Assembly: GCA_963772065.1 (NCBI GenBank)
Contig: CAVYVZ010000010.1
Coordinates: 682,001 to 746,000 of the forward strand
Direction of reading: 5' to 3'
DNA length: 64,000 nt
DNA from: CAVYVZ01 sp963772065
GTDB lineage: Bacteria > Acidobacteriota > Vicinamibacteria > Vicinamibacterales > UBA2999
A model generated the notes under the pieces. It was not told the DNA's origin. It was given only the letters and a program-made list of their open reading frames with translations, and did not search any database. Position numbers and translations under genes: made by a program. Numbering within the stretch: the first letter of the stretch is position 1; each line of letters opens with the position of its first letter. Positions 46,065 to 53,792 of the stretch are shown piece after piece.

Positions 46065-46095
46065 GTCCTGCTGTCGAGTCATTCGACAGCAGGAC
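46065..46095 (+). terminator. 13-bp hairpin after the duplicated-domain gene
   Basis: GTCCTGCTGTCGA-GTCAT-TCGACAGCAGGAC is a perfect stem-loop 18 bases after the stop at 46046. It has no T tract. It could be a terminator, or an mRNA 3' stabiliser within an operon continuing to the DUF1360 gene. Confidence 0.55.
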
Positions 46096-46107
46096 GACAT
46101 ATCGATC

Positions 46108-46489
46108 ATGAGCGCGATCGAGATGTTCGTCCTGGGCGCGTTGGCGGTGTGGCGTGTGACGCACCTCGTCAGCGCCGAGGACGGTCCCGGCTCGGGTCCT
46201 CGTCAGGCTGCGAAGCGGGCTCGGCAGCGGGTTGGTGAAATCGCTGTTCGAATGCTTTTACTGCCTGAGTCTGTGGGTGGCGCTCCCCTTCGCGGCGCTG
46301 ATCGGTTCGTCGCTTGGAGAACGGACCTTGATGTGGCTCGCGTTGTCCGGTGCCGCCTGCCTGCTCGAGCGCTTTTCGAGCCAGGCACACGAGCCCGTTC
46401 GTCCGGTTTACTGGGAAGAGCAGGAGAATGACGATGGCATGTTGCGGAGGGAGCCGGACGAGTCCGAGTCGTCAGGGCAGCCACACTGA
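46108..46489 (+). pseudogene. DUF1360-like small membrane protein, one frame break
   Basis: ATG 46108 gives MSAIEMFVLGALAVWRVTHL and VSAEDGPG, the N-terminal helix of the DUF1360 family. One extra G near 46197 breaks the frame. It resumes as SVLVRLRSGLGSGLVKSLFE, then the conserved CFYCLSLWVALPFAALIG helix and a third helix (MWLALSGAACLLERFSSQ). The last 30 residues are acidic. Length is 3n+1. The family is found in firmicutes, acidobacteria and phages with no settled role. It lies between the duplicated-domain gene and a tiny ORF on the same strand. Confidence 0.7.
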
Positions 46490-46508
46490 GCATGCGCGAG
46501 CCGCGCGC

Positions 46509-46691
46509 GTGGAATCCCCGGTCACGTTTGTCTATCGCGGCAAGACCGCACTCTACGTGATCGGCGGCGCCACTGGACGGCAGTACCGCTTCAGTGGCCC
46601 CGGCGCGGCGCTGGCGGTGGATGCGCGTGATGCGCCGGGGTTCGCGGCGGTGCCGATGCTCAGCGAGCGTCGAGGCACAGGGCCGTGGTGA
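46509..46691 (+). CDS. Possible 60-residue protein resembling small phage-type proteins
   Basis: A GTG start at 46509 gives ESPVTFVYRGKTALYVIGGA, TGRQYRFSGPGAALAVDARD and a short tail ending RRGTGPW. The TALYVIGGATGRQYRF core resembles short proteins that I recall beside head genes in phages, but that is memory-based and weak. No clear ribosome-binding site precedes it. It follows the DUF1360 gene by 19 bases. Confidence 0.45.
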   Translation: MESPVTFVYRGKTALYVIGGATGRQYRFSGPGAALAVDARDAPGFAAVPMLSERRGTGPW

Positions 46692-46735
46692 TCCTAGGCC
46701 GTCGGCGGTAGGCTGTGGGCGGTAGGTCTACCTGC
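46690..46735. repeat. GGCGGTAGGCTGTG word array
   Basis: CCGTCGGCGGTAGGCTGTGG followed by GCGGTAGGTCTACC repeats a GGCGGTAG-like word in the convergent gap between the tiny ORF and the ADOP at 46746. It shares its word with the fragment at 43605-43625. Confidence 0.55.
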
Positions 46736-46745
46736 AGGCACTCCG

Positions 46746-49427
46746 TTACTCGGAGCGGAGTGCCACTGTCGGATCGACTTTCGTTGCGCGAAGCGCCGGG
46801 ATGTACGAGGCCAGGAGCGACGAGGCGAGCAGGATCAGAGGGGCCGTAACCAGCACGACCGGTTCGACGGCGTCCACTCCGTACAGGAGGCCCTGGAGCA
46901 GCTGCCCGGCGCCCAGGGCCAACAGCAAACCGATCCCAATGCCAACGGCCGTGATACGGCCGCCCTCTCGCAACACCTGCCACAACACAGCACGTGGGTG
47001 CGCGCCAATCGCGATTCGGATGCCGAATTCGCGCGTCCGGCGCGACACGATGTACGACTTGACTCCGTAGACGCCGACGACGGCCAGCAGCAGCGCGATT
47101 CCTGCGAACGCCGAGAACACCCTGGCGCCGGTTCGATAGAGCCACAGCTCGAAGCTCGCGTCGAGATGATCCCGCCATGTCTCGAGACGGAGGACGGGCA
47201 CGCGCTCGTCGACACTTCGGATGACACGGGCGACCGTTGCCAGCATGGCCCGTTCGGCGTGCTCGTCCGCAATCCGGAGCTGCAGCGTCATGGCACTCTC
47301 GTAGTGCTGTCCGAGCGGCACGTACACATGGGGGAACGGGCGGGGATTGCCGAGCGAGTGCTTCACAGCTGGGACGATGCCGACCACCCGGATTGCCTGT
47401 CTGGCTTCCAGTCCCTCTGCGTCGAGGAACTGAATCAGCCGCCCGAGTGCGTCCTCTCCCGGCCAGAGACGGTGCGCGAGCGCGTCATCGATGATCGCGA
47501 CCCGCTCCGAGGAACCGGGTGCCAGTTCGGCGTCGCTGAAATCCCGGCCGCCAAGCATCGGAAGGCCGAGGGCTCGAGCGTAGTCGCGGCCGACGACGCT
47601 GAACACGGCGCCTACCGACCGCGATCGCGCATCGGCGGCGCCGGCCGGAGCCACCAGGCGGCTCTCCCCGATTGACGCAAAAGGAAGACGCGATCCGATG
47701 GTCACGGCTTCCACGCCCGGGACCGTTCGCAGCCGATCCACCAGCGCGAGATGCGCTTGTCTCGCTCGCGCTTCGTCGTACCCTGCCAGACTCGGATCGA
47801 CCTCCGCGAGCAATCCCCCGTCGAGGCGAAACCCGGGATCGGCCGTTGCCGCCGAGAGCGCGCTCATCAAGAACAATCCACCCGACGCGAGCAGCAGAAG
47901 CGAGAGCGCGACCTGGCCGATCACGAGCGCATTGCCGATCCTGCCGCCTTTGGACTGCCGTCGTCCGTCCTCGCGAACACGTTGCGTGAGATCCGTCGCG
48001 ACCGCCCGCCCCGTCAAAGCCCAGGCCGGCCACGCGCCGAAGAGCAGTGTAGCCGCCAGACTGAACCCCACCGTCCCGGCGAGCACTCGCCAGTCGAGAT
48101 CGAGCTCGGGGAGACTCAAGGCAACGGGGAGCACAGGACGCATGGCAGCCAGCATTGCCTTGGTTGCCCAGACCGACAGGAGCAGTCCGACAGCGCCTCC
48201 GGCCAACGCGAGAAGCAGCCCTTCGCTGACCAGCTGACGAGTGAGGCGCGCTCGGCCGCCCCCGAGTGACGACCTGATGGCCATCTCCCGCCCACGCACC
48301 TGACCCCGGGCCAGCAGCAGATCGACGAGGTTCAGACACGCCACGAGCAGAACGATCGCCGGCATGACCATCAGGAGGAGTGCGAGACTCGCAGCCAGCG
48401 CGCCACCACCGGGACCTGGCATGAACATGAGACGCGAAGGCGCCGACATCTCGAGCGTGTAGCCGCCGTTGACGGCCGGAAACGCCTGCTCGAGCCGACG
48501 GGCAACCGTCGTGAGTGCGGGCGCGGCAGTCTCGATCGACGTGCCCGCCCGGAGCCGCCCCACAACGGTCAGCTCGTGCGCCTCGCGCGCACCGAGCGAG
48601 GGCCCCGCCGGCGCGGCTTCTGTTCTGAACGTCTCATGCGCACCAAGGGGCAGCCACACTTCCGGTCCAGGAATGCTCGTTCCCGTGAATCCCTTCGGAG
48701 CCACACCGACGACCGTGAACTGCGCTCCGTTGACCCGCACGGGCCGGCCGAGCACGCCCGGGTCGGCGCCACGTTGCTCCCAGAGTGGATAACTGATGAT
48801 CGCGACACGGATGTCAGCTCCGAGCCGTTCTTCCTCCGCGGTGAACGGGCGTCCAAGAGCCAGCGGCAGGCCAAAGATCTGGAAGTAGTTGGCCGTGACA
48901 CTGGACGCCAGCGTGCGCCGCGCGCCCTCGCCGACGTCCAGACCGGCGAAGACCGTGGAATGGGCCGCCAGATTCGCGAAGACGTCGGCCGTGCCTTCGC
49001 TGAGATCGAGGTAATTCGGGTAGGAGACACCCCGGCCTTCTCCGGAAGCCACCGTGCTGCGGCTATAGACTCCCACCACTTCGTCGGGGCGTTCGTACAG
49101 CGGCCGCAGCAGCAGGCCGTTGACGAGGCTGAACATGCCGATGTTGACGCCGATGCCCAGCGCAAGGGTCACGATGGCCGTGAGCGCGAACCCGGGACTA
49201 TGGCGTAACGTCCGCAGCGCGAAGCGCGTGTCCTGCACGAAGTCGTCGAGCCATGTCCAACCCCAGGCGTCCCGCGCCTCGTCCCGCAAGCGCAACGTGT
49301 TCCCGAAGGCGCGCGGTTCCCCCATCAGCGCACGGTGCGCCTCCATTTCCCGGCGCAGTTCGTCCTCCAGAGTACGTCGTCGGAGGAGGTAGCCGAGACG
49401 CCGGATCCACTCACCGATAATCGCCAT
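46746..49427 (-). CDS. ADOP family permease with cytoplasmic leader, intact
   Basis: The 893-residue permease has a cytoplasmic leader (residues 1 to about 85, GEWIRRLGYLLRRRTLEDEL, EMEAHRALMGEPRAFGN) and first helix (GFALTAIVTLALGIGVNIGM). Two MacB-core/FtsX units follow: LVACLNLVDLLLARGQVRGR and MAIRSSLGGGRARLTRQLVS in the first, SRRTREFGIRIAIGAHPRAV in the second. It ends YIPALRATKVDPTVALRSE. It is the longest and best-preserved ADOP here. It begins eight bases after the stop of a padR gene and is presumably controlled by it. Confidence 0.93.
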   Translation of the reverse strand: MAIIGEWIRRLGYLLRRRTLEDELRREMEAHRALMGEPRAFGNTLRLRDEARDAWGWTWLDDFVQDTRFALRTLRHSPGFALTAIVTLALGIGVNIGMFSLVNGLLLRPLYERPDEVVGVYSRSTVASGEGRGVSYPNYLDLSEGTADVFANLAAHSTVFAGLDVGEGARRTLASSVTANYFQIFGLPLALGRPFTAEEERLGADIRVAIISYPLWEQRGADPGVLGRPVRVNGAQFTVVGVAPKGFTGTSIPGPEVWLPLGAHETFRTEAAPAGPSLGAREAHELTVVGRLRAGTSIETAAPALTTVARRLEQAFPAVNGGYTLEMSAPSRLMFMPGPGGGALAASLALLLMVMPAIVLLVACLNLVDLLLARGQVRGREMAIRSSLGGGRARLTRQLVSEGLLLALAGGAVGLLLSVWATKAMLAAMRPVLPVALSLPELDLDWRVLAGTVGFSLAATLLFGAWPAWALTGRAVATDLTQRVREDGRRQSKGGRIGNALVIGQVALSLLLLASGGLFLMSALSAATADPGFRLDGGLLAEVDPSLAGYDEARARQAHLALVDRLRTVPGVEAVTIGSRLPFASIGESRLVAPAGAADARSRSVGAVFSVVGRDYARALGLPMLGGRDFSDAELAPGSSERVAIIDDALAHRLWPGEDALGRLIQFLDAEGLEARQAIRVVGIVPAVKHSLGNPRPFPHVYVPLGQHYESAMTLQLRIADEHAERAMLATVARVIRSVDERVPVLRLETWRDHLDASFELWLYRTGARVFSAFAGIALLLAVVGVYGVKSYIVSRRTREFGIRIAIGAHPRAVLWQVLREGGRITAVGIGIGLLLALGAGQLLQGLLYGVDAVEPVVLVTAPLILLASSLLASYIPALRATKVDPTVALRSE

Positions 49428-49435
49428 GTCGAATG

Positions 49436-49765
49436 TCAGGCCTCATCCAGCAACAAACCGATTGCGCTCGCCGTCCGCCGGTACTCAGCCATCTCGGCCT
49501 CGAGCTGCCGCCGTCCGCCGCGGGTGATGCGGTATTCGCGCACCTGTCGCCCGGACTCCGATGCGCGCCACACGGCTCTCACCCAGCCTTTGACCAGCAG
49601 TTTCTGGAGCGCGGGATAAAGCGAGCCCTCTTCGACGCGGAGCTCTTCGGCCGACAGCAGACGGATGCGCTGCGCGATCGCATAGCCGTGCAGCGGCTGT
49701 GTCTTCAGCACGCGCAGCACCAGCATCATCAGGGTTCCGCGTGGGAGTCCAGTGTCCCTAGGCAT
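49436..49765 (-). CDS. PadR-family transcriptional regulator
   Basis: The 109-residue winged-helix protein (MPRDTGLPRGTLMMLVLRVL) has PLHGYAIAQRIRLL, the VEEGSLYPALQKLLVKGWVR wing at about 45-65 and REYRITRGGRRQLEAEMAEY. It is the first gene of the operon with the ADOP at 46746. Its promoter and a palindrome overlapping its own start codon (49760-49780) suggest negative autoregulation. Confidence 0.93.
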   Translation of the reverse strand: MPRDTGLPRGTLMMLVLRVLKTQPLHGYAIAQRIRLLSAEELRVEEGSLYPALQKLLVKGWVRAVWRASESGRQVREYRITRGGRRQLEAEMAEYRRTASAIGLLLDEA

Positions 49766-49780
49766 AGCTTACCTATGCCT
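49760..49780 (-). promoter_or_regulatory. Candidate PadR operator overlapping the padR start codon
   Basis: AGGCATA-GCTTACC-TATGCCT is a perfect 7-7-7 inverted repeat. It starts immediately after the -10-like TACGAT and runs over the ribosome-binding region and start codon. Binding here would block transcription and translation of the padR-ADOP operon. A further TATGCC half-site lies at 49785-49790. Confidence 0.6.
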
Positions 49781-49811
49781 ATCGTATGCCGCGACACGAC
49801 TGCACCGTCAA
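49781..49811 (-). promoter_or_regulatory. Promoter-like boxes of the padR-ADOP operon
   Basis: On the minus strand TTGACG (complement of 49806-49811) and TACGAT (complement of 49781-49786) are spaced by 19 bases and sit just upstream of the palindrome. The spacing is slightly long. Confidence 0.45.
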
Positions 49812-49836
49812 GTGCCCGGCGCGGTGTCCGCTAGGT

Positions 49837-50583
49837 CTACTTGCCGAACACGAGGCCGCTCGTGAACTGGTAAACCTTCGGGGATCCCTTTTCCGCGGCG
49901 TTCAGGATTCTACCGGCCTGGAAGCGCACCGAGATATTCGTGAAGAGCCGGATGTCGACGCCGCCGCCGGGCCGCCACACGAACCGGTTCTTGTCCGCGT
50001 CGCCCACGCGAAAGTCGCGGTCGTGCGCGATGCCGAATAGCGCCTCGGCAAATACTGTTACGCGCGACCACGGCAGTATCGCGCGTGGCCCGTTGAGGAA
50101 GACGATTGCGCTCTGACGCGTGCCCCGTGGGAGCGCGTCATCTGTGTCGTAGGCGCCGGAGAGCTCGCTCACCACGCCGAAGAACCGGGTGGGCTTCGCG
50201 GCGATCGCCAGGGACCAACCTACAGGAAGGGCGTCGGCGCGGGCGTACCGCAGCACGGTGTAGCCCGCTGCCAGGTCGATCGCACTGGTTGGGCACGGGT
50301 CGGTGCCGGGCGGGACCGTCTGTGCGTCGAAGGCAAATGATTCCTTGTTCTGACAGGCTTCCTCCCTGGCCTTCCGATCCCTTTCGCGCCTTTCCTTTTC
50401 CTTCCTTTCCTCGTCCTTGCGCGCCTTGTCGTCGCCCTTTCGCTTGGCCTCATCTTGCCTGGCCTCCGGCTCAGTTCGTTGCGGCGTTTGCCCACTCTGC
50501 CGCGTCGCGGTCTCAGTAGCCGCGAGAGAAGCAAGTGACAAAAGTCCCAGTGCGAACACCCGCCATGGTCGACGCGCCATCAT
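49837..50583 (-). CDS. Secreted protein with charged linker and beta-barrel-like domain
   Basis: ATG 50583 (MMARRPWRVFALGLLSLASL) follows GAGGG and starts a signal peptide. Residues about 35-85 are almost wholly Lys/Glu/Arg/Asp (RKDEERKEKERRERDRKARE), probably a long helix. The remaining 160 residues look like an eight-strand outer-membrane barrel: SAIDLAAGYTVLRYARADA, FGVVSELSGAYDTDDA, RVTVFAEALFGIAHDRDF and KVYQFTSGLVFGK at the end. It resembles small OmpA-like or opacity-type barrels in general shape; no specific family was recognised. It is divergent from a three-gene envelope operon. Confidence 0.65.
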   Translation of the reverse strand: MMARRPWRVFALGLLSLASLAATETATRQSGQTPQRTEPEARQDEAKRKGDDKARKDEERKEKERRERDRKAREEACQNKESFAFDAQTVPPGTDPCPTSAIDLAAGYTVLRYARADALPVGWSLAIAAKPTRFFGVVSELSGAYDTDDALPRGTRQSAIVFLNGPRAILPWSRVTVFAEALFGIAHDRDFRVGDADKNRFVWRPGGGVDIRLFTNISVRFQAGRILNAAEKGSPKVYQFTSGLVFGK

Positions 50584-50680
50584 GAAGTTTTCCCTCGAGG
50601 ATCGACGCCCCGGGGCGAAGTGAAGTATGCGACTATTGGCCCGTCTTATCCACAGTAAAGCCGATGAGAGGCGAGTTCTA

Positions 50681-52378
50681 ATGCGGTGGCGACAGTTGAT
50701 CTCGGCGAAGCGTCTCTTTGCGTGGGTATCACGCAGAGGAATGTGCTTTGTGTGCGTTGTCACTGCAGCAGCGGCGCTCGCCGCGCCGGTGATCGCCATC
50801 GGCTCGCCGCAGGATCCCGCCGCCGCGCCTGCCGCACCTCAAGACCCGCCGGCGGCGCCGGTGGCAGACGAATCGGCGTCGCCACCGCCCCTCACCGGTC
50901 CCAGGGTGCAGCAGGATACGTTCACCGCGGCGGATGAAGCACCAGGGAGCAGAAACGTCACGGTCTCGTTCGCCGACAACTTCATCGCGGACCGCTTGCC
51001 CTTCGATGTGCCCTTCAACGTCACGGGAAGCGTCGACACCGCCGTCAAGCGGCTGGAACTGTCCGTCTACCGTGTCTCGTCGAACGTGGACCTCGCCAGG
51101 CTCATCGCCTATCTCCAGACCACCGTCGACTGCATCGGGCGGAAGCCTCCGGGGCCGCGTGTGTCCACATCAGCCGTCACGCCTGGAACAGGAGGCCGCT
51201 TCAGCCTGTTCGTCAACGCGCTGGACCCGCAGTACTACTACGCGCTCTGTTTCGTCGGCGTCACGCCGGTTGCGACTGCGGACATCGAGACCGATGCCCG
51301 GCGAATTCTCGCGTCAACGCTTCCGCGTCTCGCGAAGGAGCCTGACATCTCTCTCGCCTTCCTGCGGGTCATCAAGGATGTCATGAGAGACCGCATCACG
51401 CAGCTCGGCGCCGGCCGCCCTGTGCCTGCGACGATTCCGCCAGGTAACTTGTTCGCGGCGCCGACACCCGATGCACGATTCGCCGAGCTCGTGCGGGTGC
51501 TCACCGAGGCTTATGGCAACATGCAGAAGCCACTGGACGAATACAACTCGTCGCTCCGTCGACTGCTCGTCGACATCGACGCTGCTCGCAAGGGTGCGGC
51601 GAAGGCGGTGATGACGACGGAGGTTCTTGCCGCGCTGCCGCCGGCCAGCCGTACCCTGCCCGCGCGCGAGAGCGCGGTGGGGGCAGACGCTGTCTTCAAT
51701 GCCAGCCTCTATTCGTTCGAGAACGTATTGACGTCGCTCGAGACAGCAGCGAAAACCGCTCCGGCCGGCTCGCAACAAGCGAAAGAGTTGAACAGCATCG
51801 TTGCCGGCCTGAACGAGGTCATGGATGCCGCGCGGCTTTATGGCGTTCGCTATCGGGATCTTCACGACGCCGCGGCGACGTTCATGAGCTATGTCGCGCT
51901 CGAAGCGCGCGCGGTCACGGTCACACTGGGCTCGAGCGTATTGGGGGCAGACCTCGCGCGCAGCGCATACGTGAGCATGGACGCCGGCGTGGCCTATCCG
52001 TGGCGGCTCGAGAACATGGTCTTCTACGCCGGTACGAACATCTATTTCCGGCCGATCAACAAGGCGGCTCCGCTGCGCTACAAAGGCACGTTCCTGCACC
52101 GCTTCGCGTTGACCGTCGGCATCACGACCACCGTGAAGGACGAAAGCCGCCGTGCGGACGATTTGAGATCCACACCGGATAACGAGGACACCAGCAATTC
52201 GCTGCTGCTCGGCGCCGGCATTCGCGTGACACCGAGCCTGCGGCTCGGCGCCGGCGTCCTGGTCTTCAAGGAATCCGACCCTAACCCATTGATCGATCAG
52301 ACATCGGTCGCGGTCACCCCGTACGTGTCATTCACGGCTGACATAGACGTGGCACGGATCTTCAGGTCACTTTTTTAG
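50681..52378 (+). CDS. Unrecognised secreted protein with C-terminal barrel-like region
   Basis: Starting at ATG 50681 (MRWRQLISAKRLFAWVSRRG) the 565-residue product has a signal peptide (VCVVTAAAALAAPVIAIGS) and a Pro/Ala-rich spacer (about 46-80). A beta domain follows with RNVTVSFADNFIADRLPFDV. Residues about 190-420 are mainly helical (FAELVRVLTEAYGNMQKPLD, FENVLTSLETAAKTAPAGSQ). The last 130 residues alternate hydrophobic strands (AYVSMDAGVAYPWRLENMVF, FALTVGITTTVKDE, SNSLLLGAGIRVTPSLRLGA), ending in a phenylalanine. That pattern fits an outer-membrane barrel. No family recognised. It is first of three tightly spaced genes. Confidence 0.65.
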   Translation: MRWRQLISAKRLFAWVSRRGMCFVCVVTAAAALAAPVIAIGSPQDPAAAPAAPQDPPAAPVADESASPPPLTGPRVQQDTFTAADEAPGSRNVTVSFADNFIADRLPFDVPFNVTGSVDTAVKRLELSVYRVSSNVDLARLIAYLQTTVDCIGRKPPGPRVSTSAVTPGTGGRFSLFVNALDPQYYYALCFVGVTPVATADIETDARRILASTLPRLAKEPDISLAFLRVIKDVMRDRITQLGAGRPVPATIPPGNLFAAPTPDARFAELVRVLTEAYGNMQKPLDEYNSSLRRLLVDIDAARKGAAKAVMTTEVLAALPPASRTLPARESAVGADAVFNASLYSFENVLTSLETAAKTAPAGSQQAKELNSIVAGLNEVMDAARLYGVRYRDLHDAAATFMSYVALEARAVTVTLGSSVLGADLARSAYVSMDAGVAYPWRLENMVFYAGTNIYFRPINKAAPLRYKGTFLHRFALTVGITTTVKDESRRADDLRSTPDNEDTSNSLLLGAGIRVTPSLRLGAGVLVFKESDPNPLIDQTSVAVTPYVSFTADIDVARIFRSLF

Positions 52379-52387
52379 AGACGGCTC

Positions 52388-52744
52388 ATGGCGCTTAGAG
52401 CAACCTCACCACTGACACCTGATCACAACTCGACGCCTCGGCCGGTGAACGACACCTTCGATTTCGACGTCGAGGTCGTCGATCGCAGAGCCGATACGCC
52501 TACCATCCGCACGCTCGAGCTCGCACTCGCGCCGAACAACGATTTGTTCTTCGCGGGCGGTTCGAAGTCGGTCGAGCAAAAGGTACGGGTCGGCTCTGAG
52601 CCCGTCCAAGTCACGTTTTCGAGGAAACGGATCACCGGATCTGGACGGAACACCGAAACGGGCGAAGATCTATCGTCGTTCCGCGTAACCCTCCGTGAGC
52701 AGAACGGCGACGATCTCGTGTTCTGCCTGATCAGGATCGAGTGA
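52388..52744 (+). CDS. Unrecognised small soluble protein
   Basis: The 118-residue product (MALRATSPLTPDHNSTPRPV) has no signal peptide. Its strand-rich body (DTFDFDVEVVDRRADTPTIR, PVQVTFSRKRITGSGR) and SFRVTLREQNGDDLVFCLIR end suggest a compact beta fold. It is nine bases after the barrel-like gene, and its stop overlaps a possible GTG start of the next gene. It is therefore part of the operon even though it appears cytoplasmic. Confidence 0.55.
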   Translation: MALRATSPLTPDHNSTPRPVNDTFDFDVEVVDRRADTPTIRTLELALAPNNDLFFAGGSKSVEQKVRVGSEPVQVTFSRKRITGSGRNTETGEDLSSFRVTLREQNGDDLVFCLIRIE

Positions 52745-52749
52745 CACCC

Positions 52750-53760
52750 ATGCGCACACGGTTCCTCGTGGCGATCACTTGGCTCACCCTGATTGTCGGT
52801 GCGGGCTGCTACGATCCGAACCGCGTGGTCGCCCCGGACGAGGTCCTCCTGCTGACGGCGACGCCCGACACGATCCCCGCGAACGGATTCTCCACGTCGA
52901 GAATCACCGCCAAGATCACAACGTCGTCGAACCGCGGCGTCACGATTTCGTTTTCGAGCTCGGGGGGGACCATCTCGTCCACCGCAGCCCGAGGGCCGGA
53001 CGGCAACGGCGAGGCGTCGGTCTTTCTCACGAGCGACGCGACACCCAAGACGGTCTCCGTCACCGCCGAGGTCAAGGAGGGCACGACGCTCCTGGTGTCG
53101 CGCTCCGTGCCGGTGATCTTCGAAGTTGCCTCAGCGGACTCGGTCCTCCGGCTGATTGTGTCGGCGAATCAAATCGAAGCCGACGGCGTGTCCAGCGTCC
53201 AGCTTCGTGCCGAAGCGAACCCCGGAGGCGCGGCGAGGACGGTCTCCTTCAAGACCACCGACGGATCGTTCGTGCGGGGCGCCACTCCGCCGGTGATAGA
53301 GCTGAACAATGTCGCCACCGGCGCCGACGGCGTCGCCCGTGCCCAGCTCTTCGCGCCGGTCACCGCAGGCACCGCCCTCGTCACCGCCACGGCCAACGGG
53401 TTCTCGGCGTCGCAGACGATCTCGTTCACGCCGGCGGTGCCCGACTTCATCACTCTGAGCGCGGACCCCCTCGAGATTTCGCGTGCGTCTGAAAGCAACA
53501 AGACCGAACTCGTCGCGGTGCTGTCGCGTTCCGTCGGCACCGTAAGCAGGAACACACGGATCGAGTTCTTGGTGGAGAATGACGCCAGCGGGCAATCCTT
53601 TGGACGCTTTCAGAACATCACGCGAAGCAACGACGCGGAGACGGTGACGGCGCAGTTCGTCCCGGGCACCGCGGCTCCGCTCGGGCTGGCGACCATCACG
53701 GCGCGTGTCGCGGATAACAACAACGTGTTGGCACGGGTGAAGGTCAATATCGTCAACTAA
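52750..53760 (+). CDS. Lipoprotein with bacterial Ig-like (Big_1-type) domains
   Basis: ATG 52750 gives a lipoprotein signal (RTRFLVAITWLTLIVGAGC, cysteine near residue 20). A GTG at 52741 overlapping the previous stop is an alternative. Three successive Ig-like domains follow: residues about 30-125 (LLTATPDTIPANGFSTSRIT, EASVFLTSDATPKTVSVTAE), 130-230 (RLIVSANQIEADGVSSVQLR, ARAQLFAPVTAGTALVTATA) and 235-335 (ITLSADPLEISRASESNKTE, LATITARVADNNNVLARVKV). Invasin/intimin-type repeats of this kind usually present a surface. Last gene of the operon. Confidence 0.75.
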   Translation: MRTRFLVAITWLTLIVGAGCYDPNRVVAPDEVLLLTATPDTIPANGFSTSRITAKITTSSNRGVTISFSSSGGTISSTAARGPDGNGEASVFLTSDATPKTVSVTAEVKEGTTLLVSRSVPVIFEVASADSVLRLIVSANQIEADGVSSVQLRAEANPGGAARTVSFKTTDGSFVRGATPPVIELNNVATGADGVARAQLFAPVTAGTALVTATANGFSASQTISFTPAVPDFITLSADPLEISRASESNKTELVAVLSRSVGTVSRNTRIEFLVENDASGQSFGRFQNITRSNDAETVTAQFVPGTAAPLGLATITARVADNNNVLARVKVNIVN

Positions 53761-53792
53761 GGCATTCGCCGCGTGCGTGTAAATGCTTGGGC

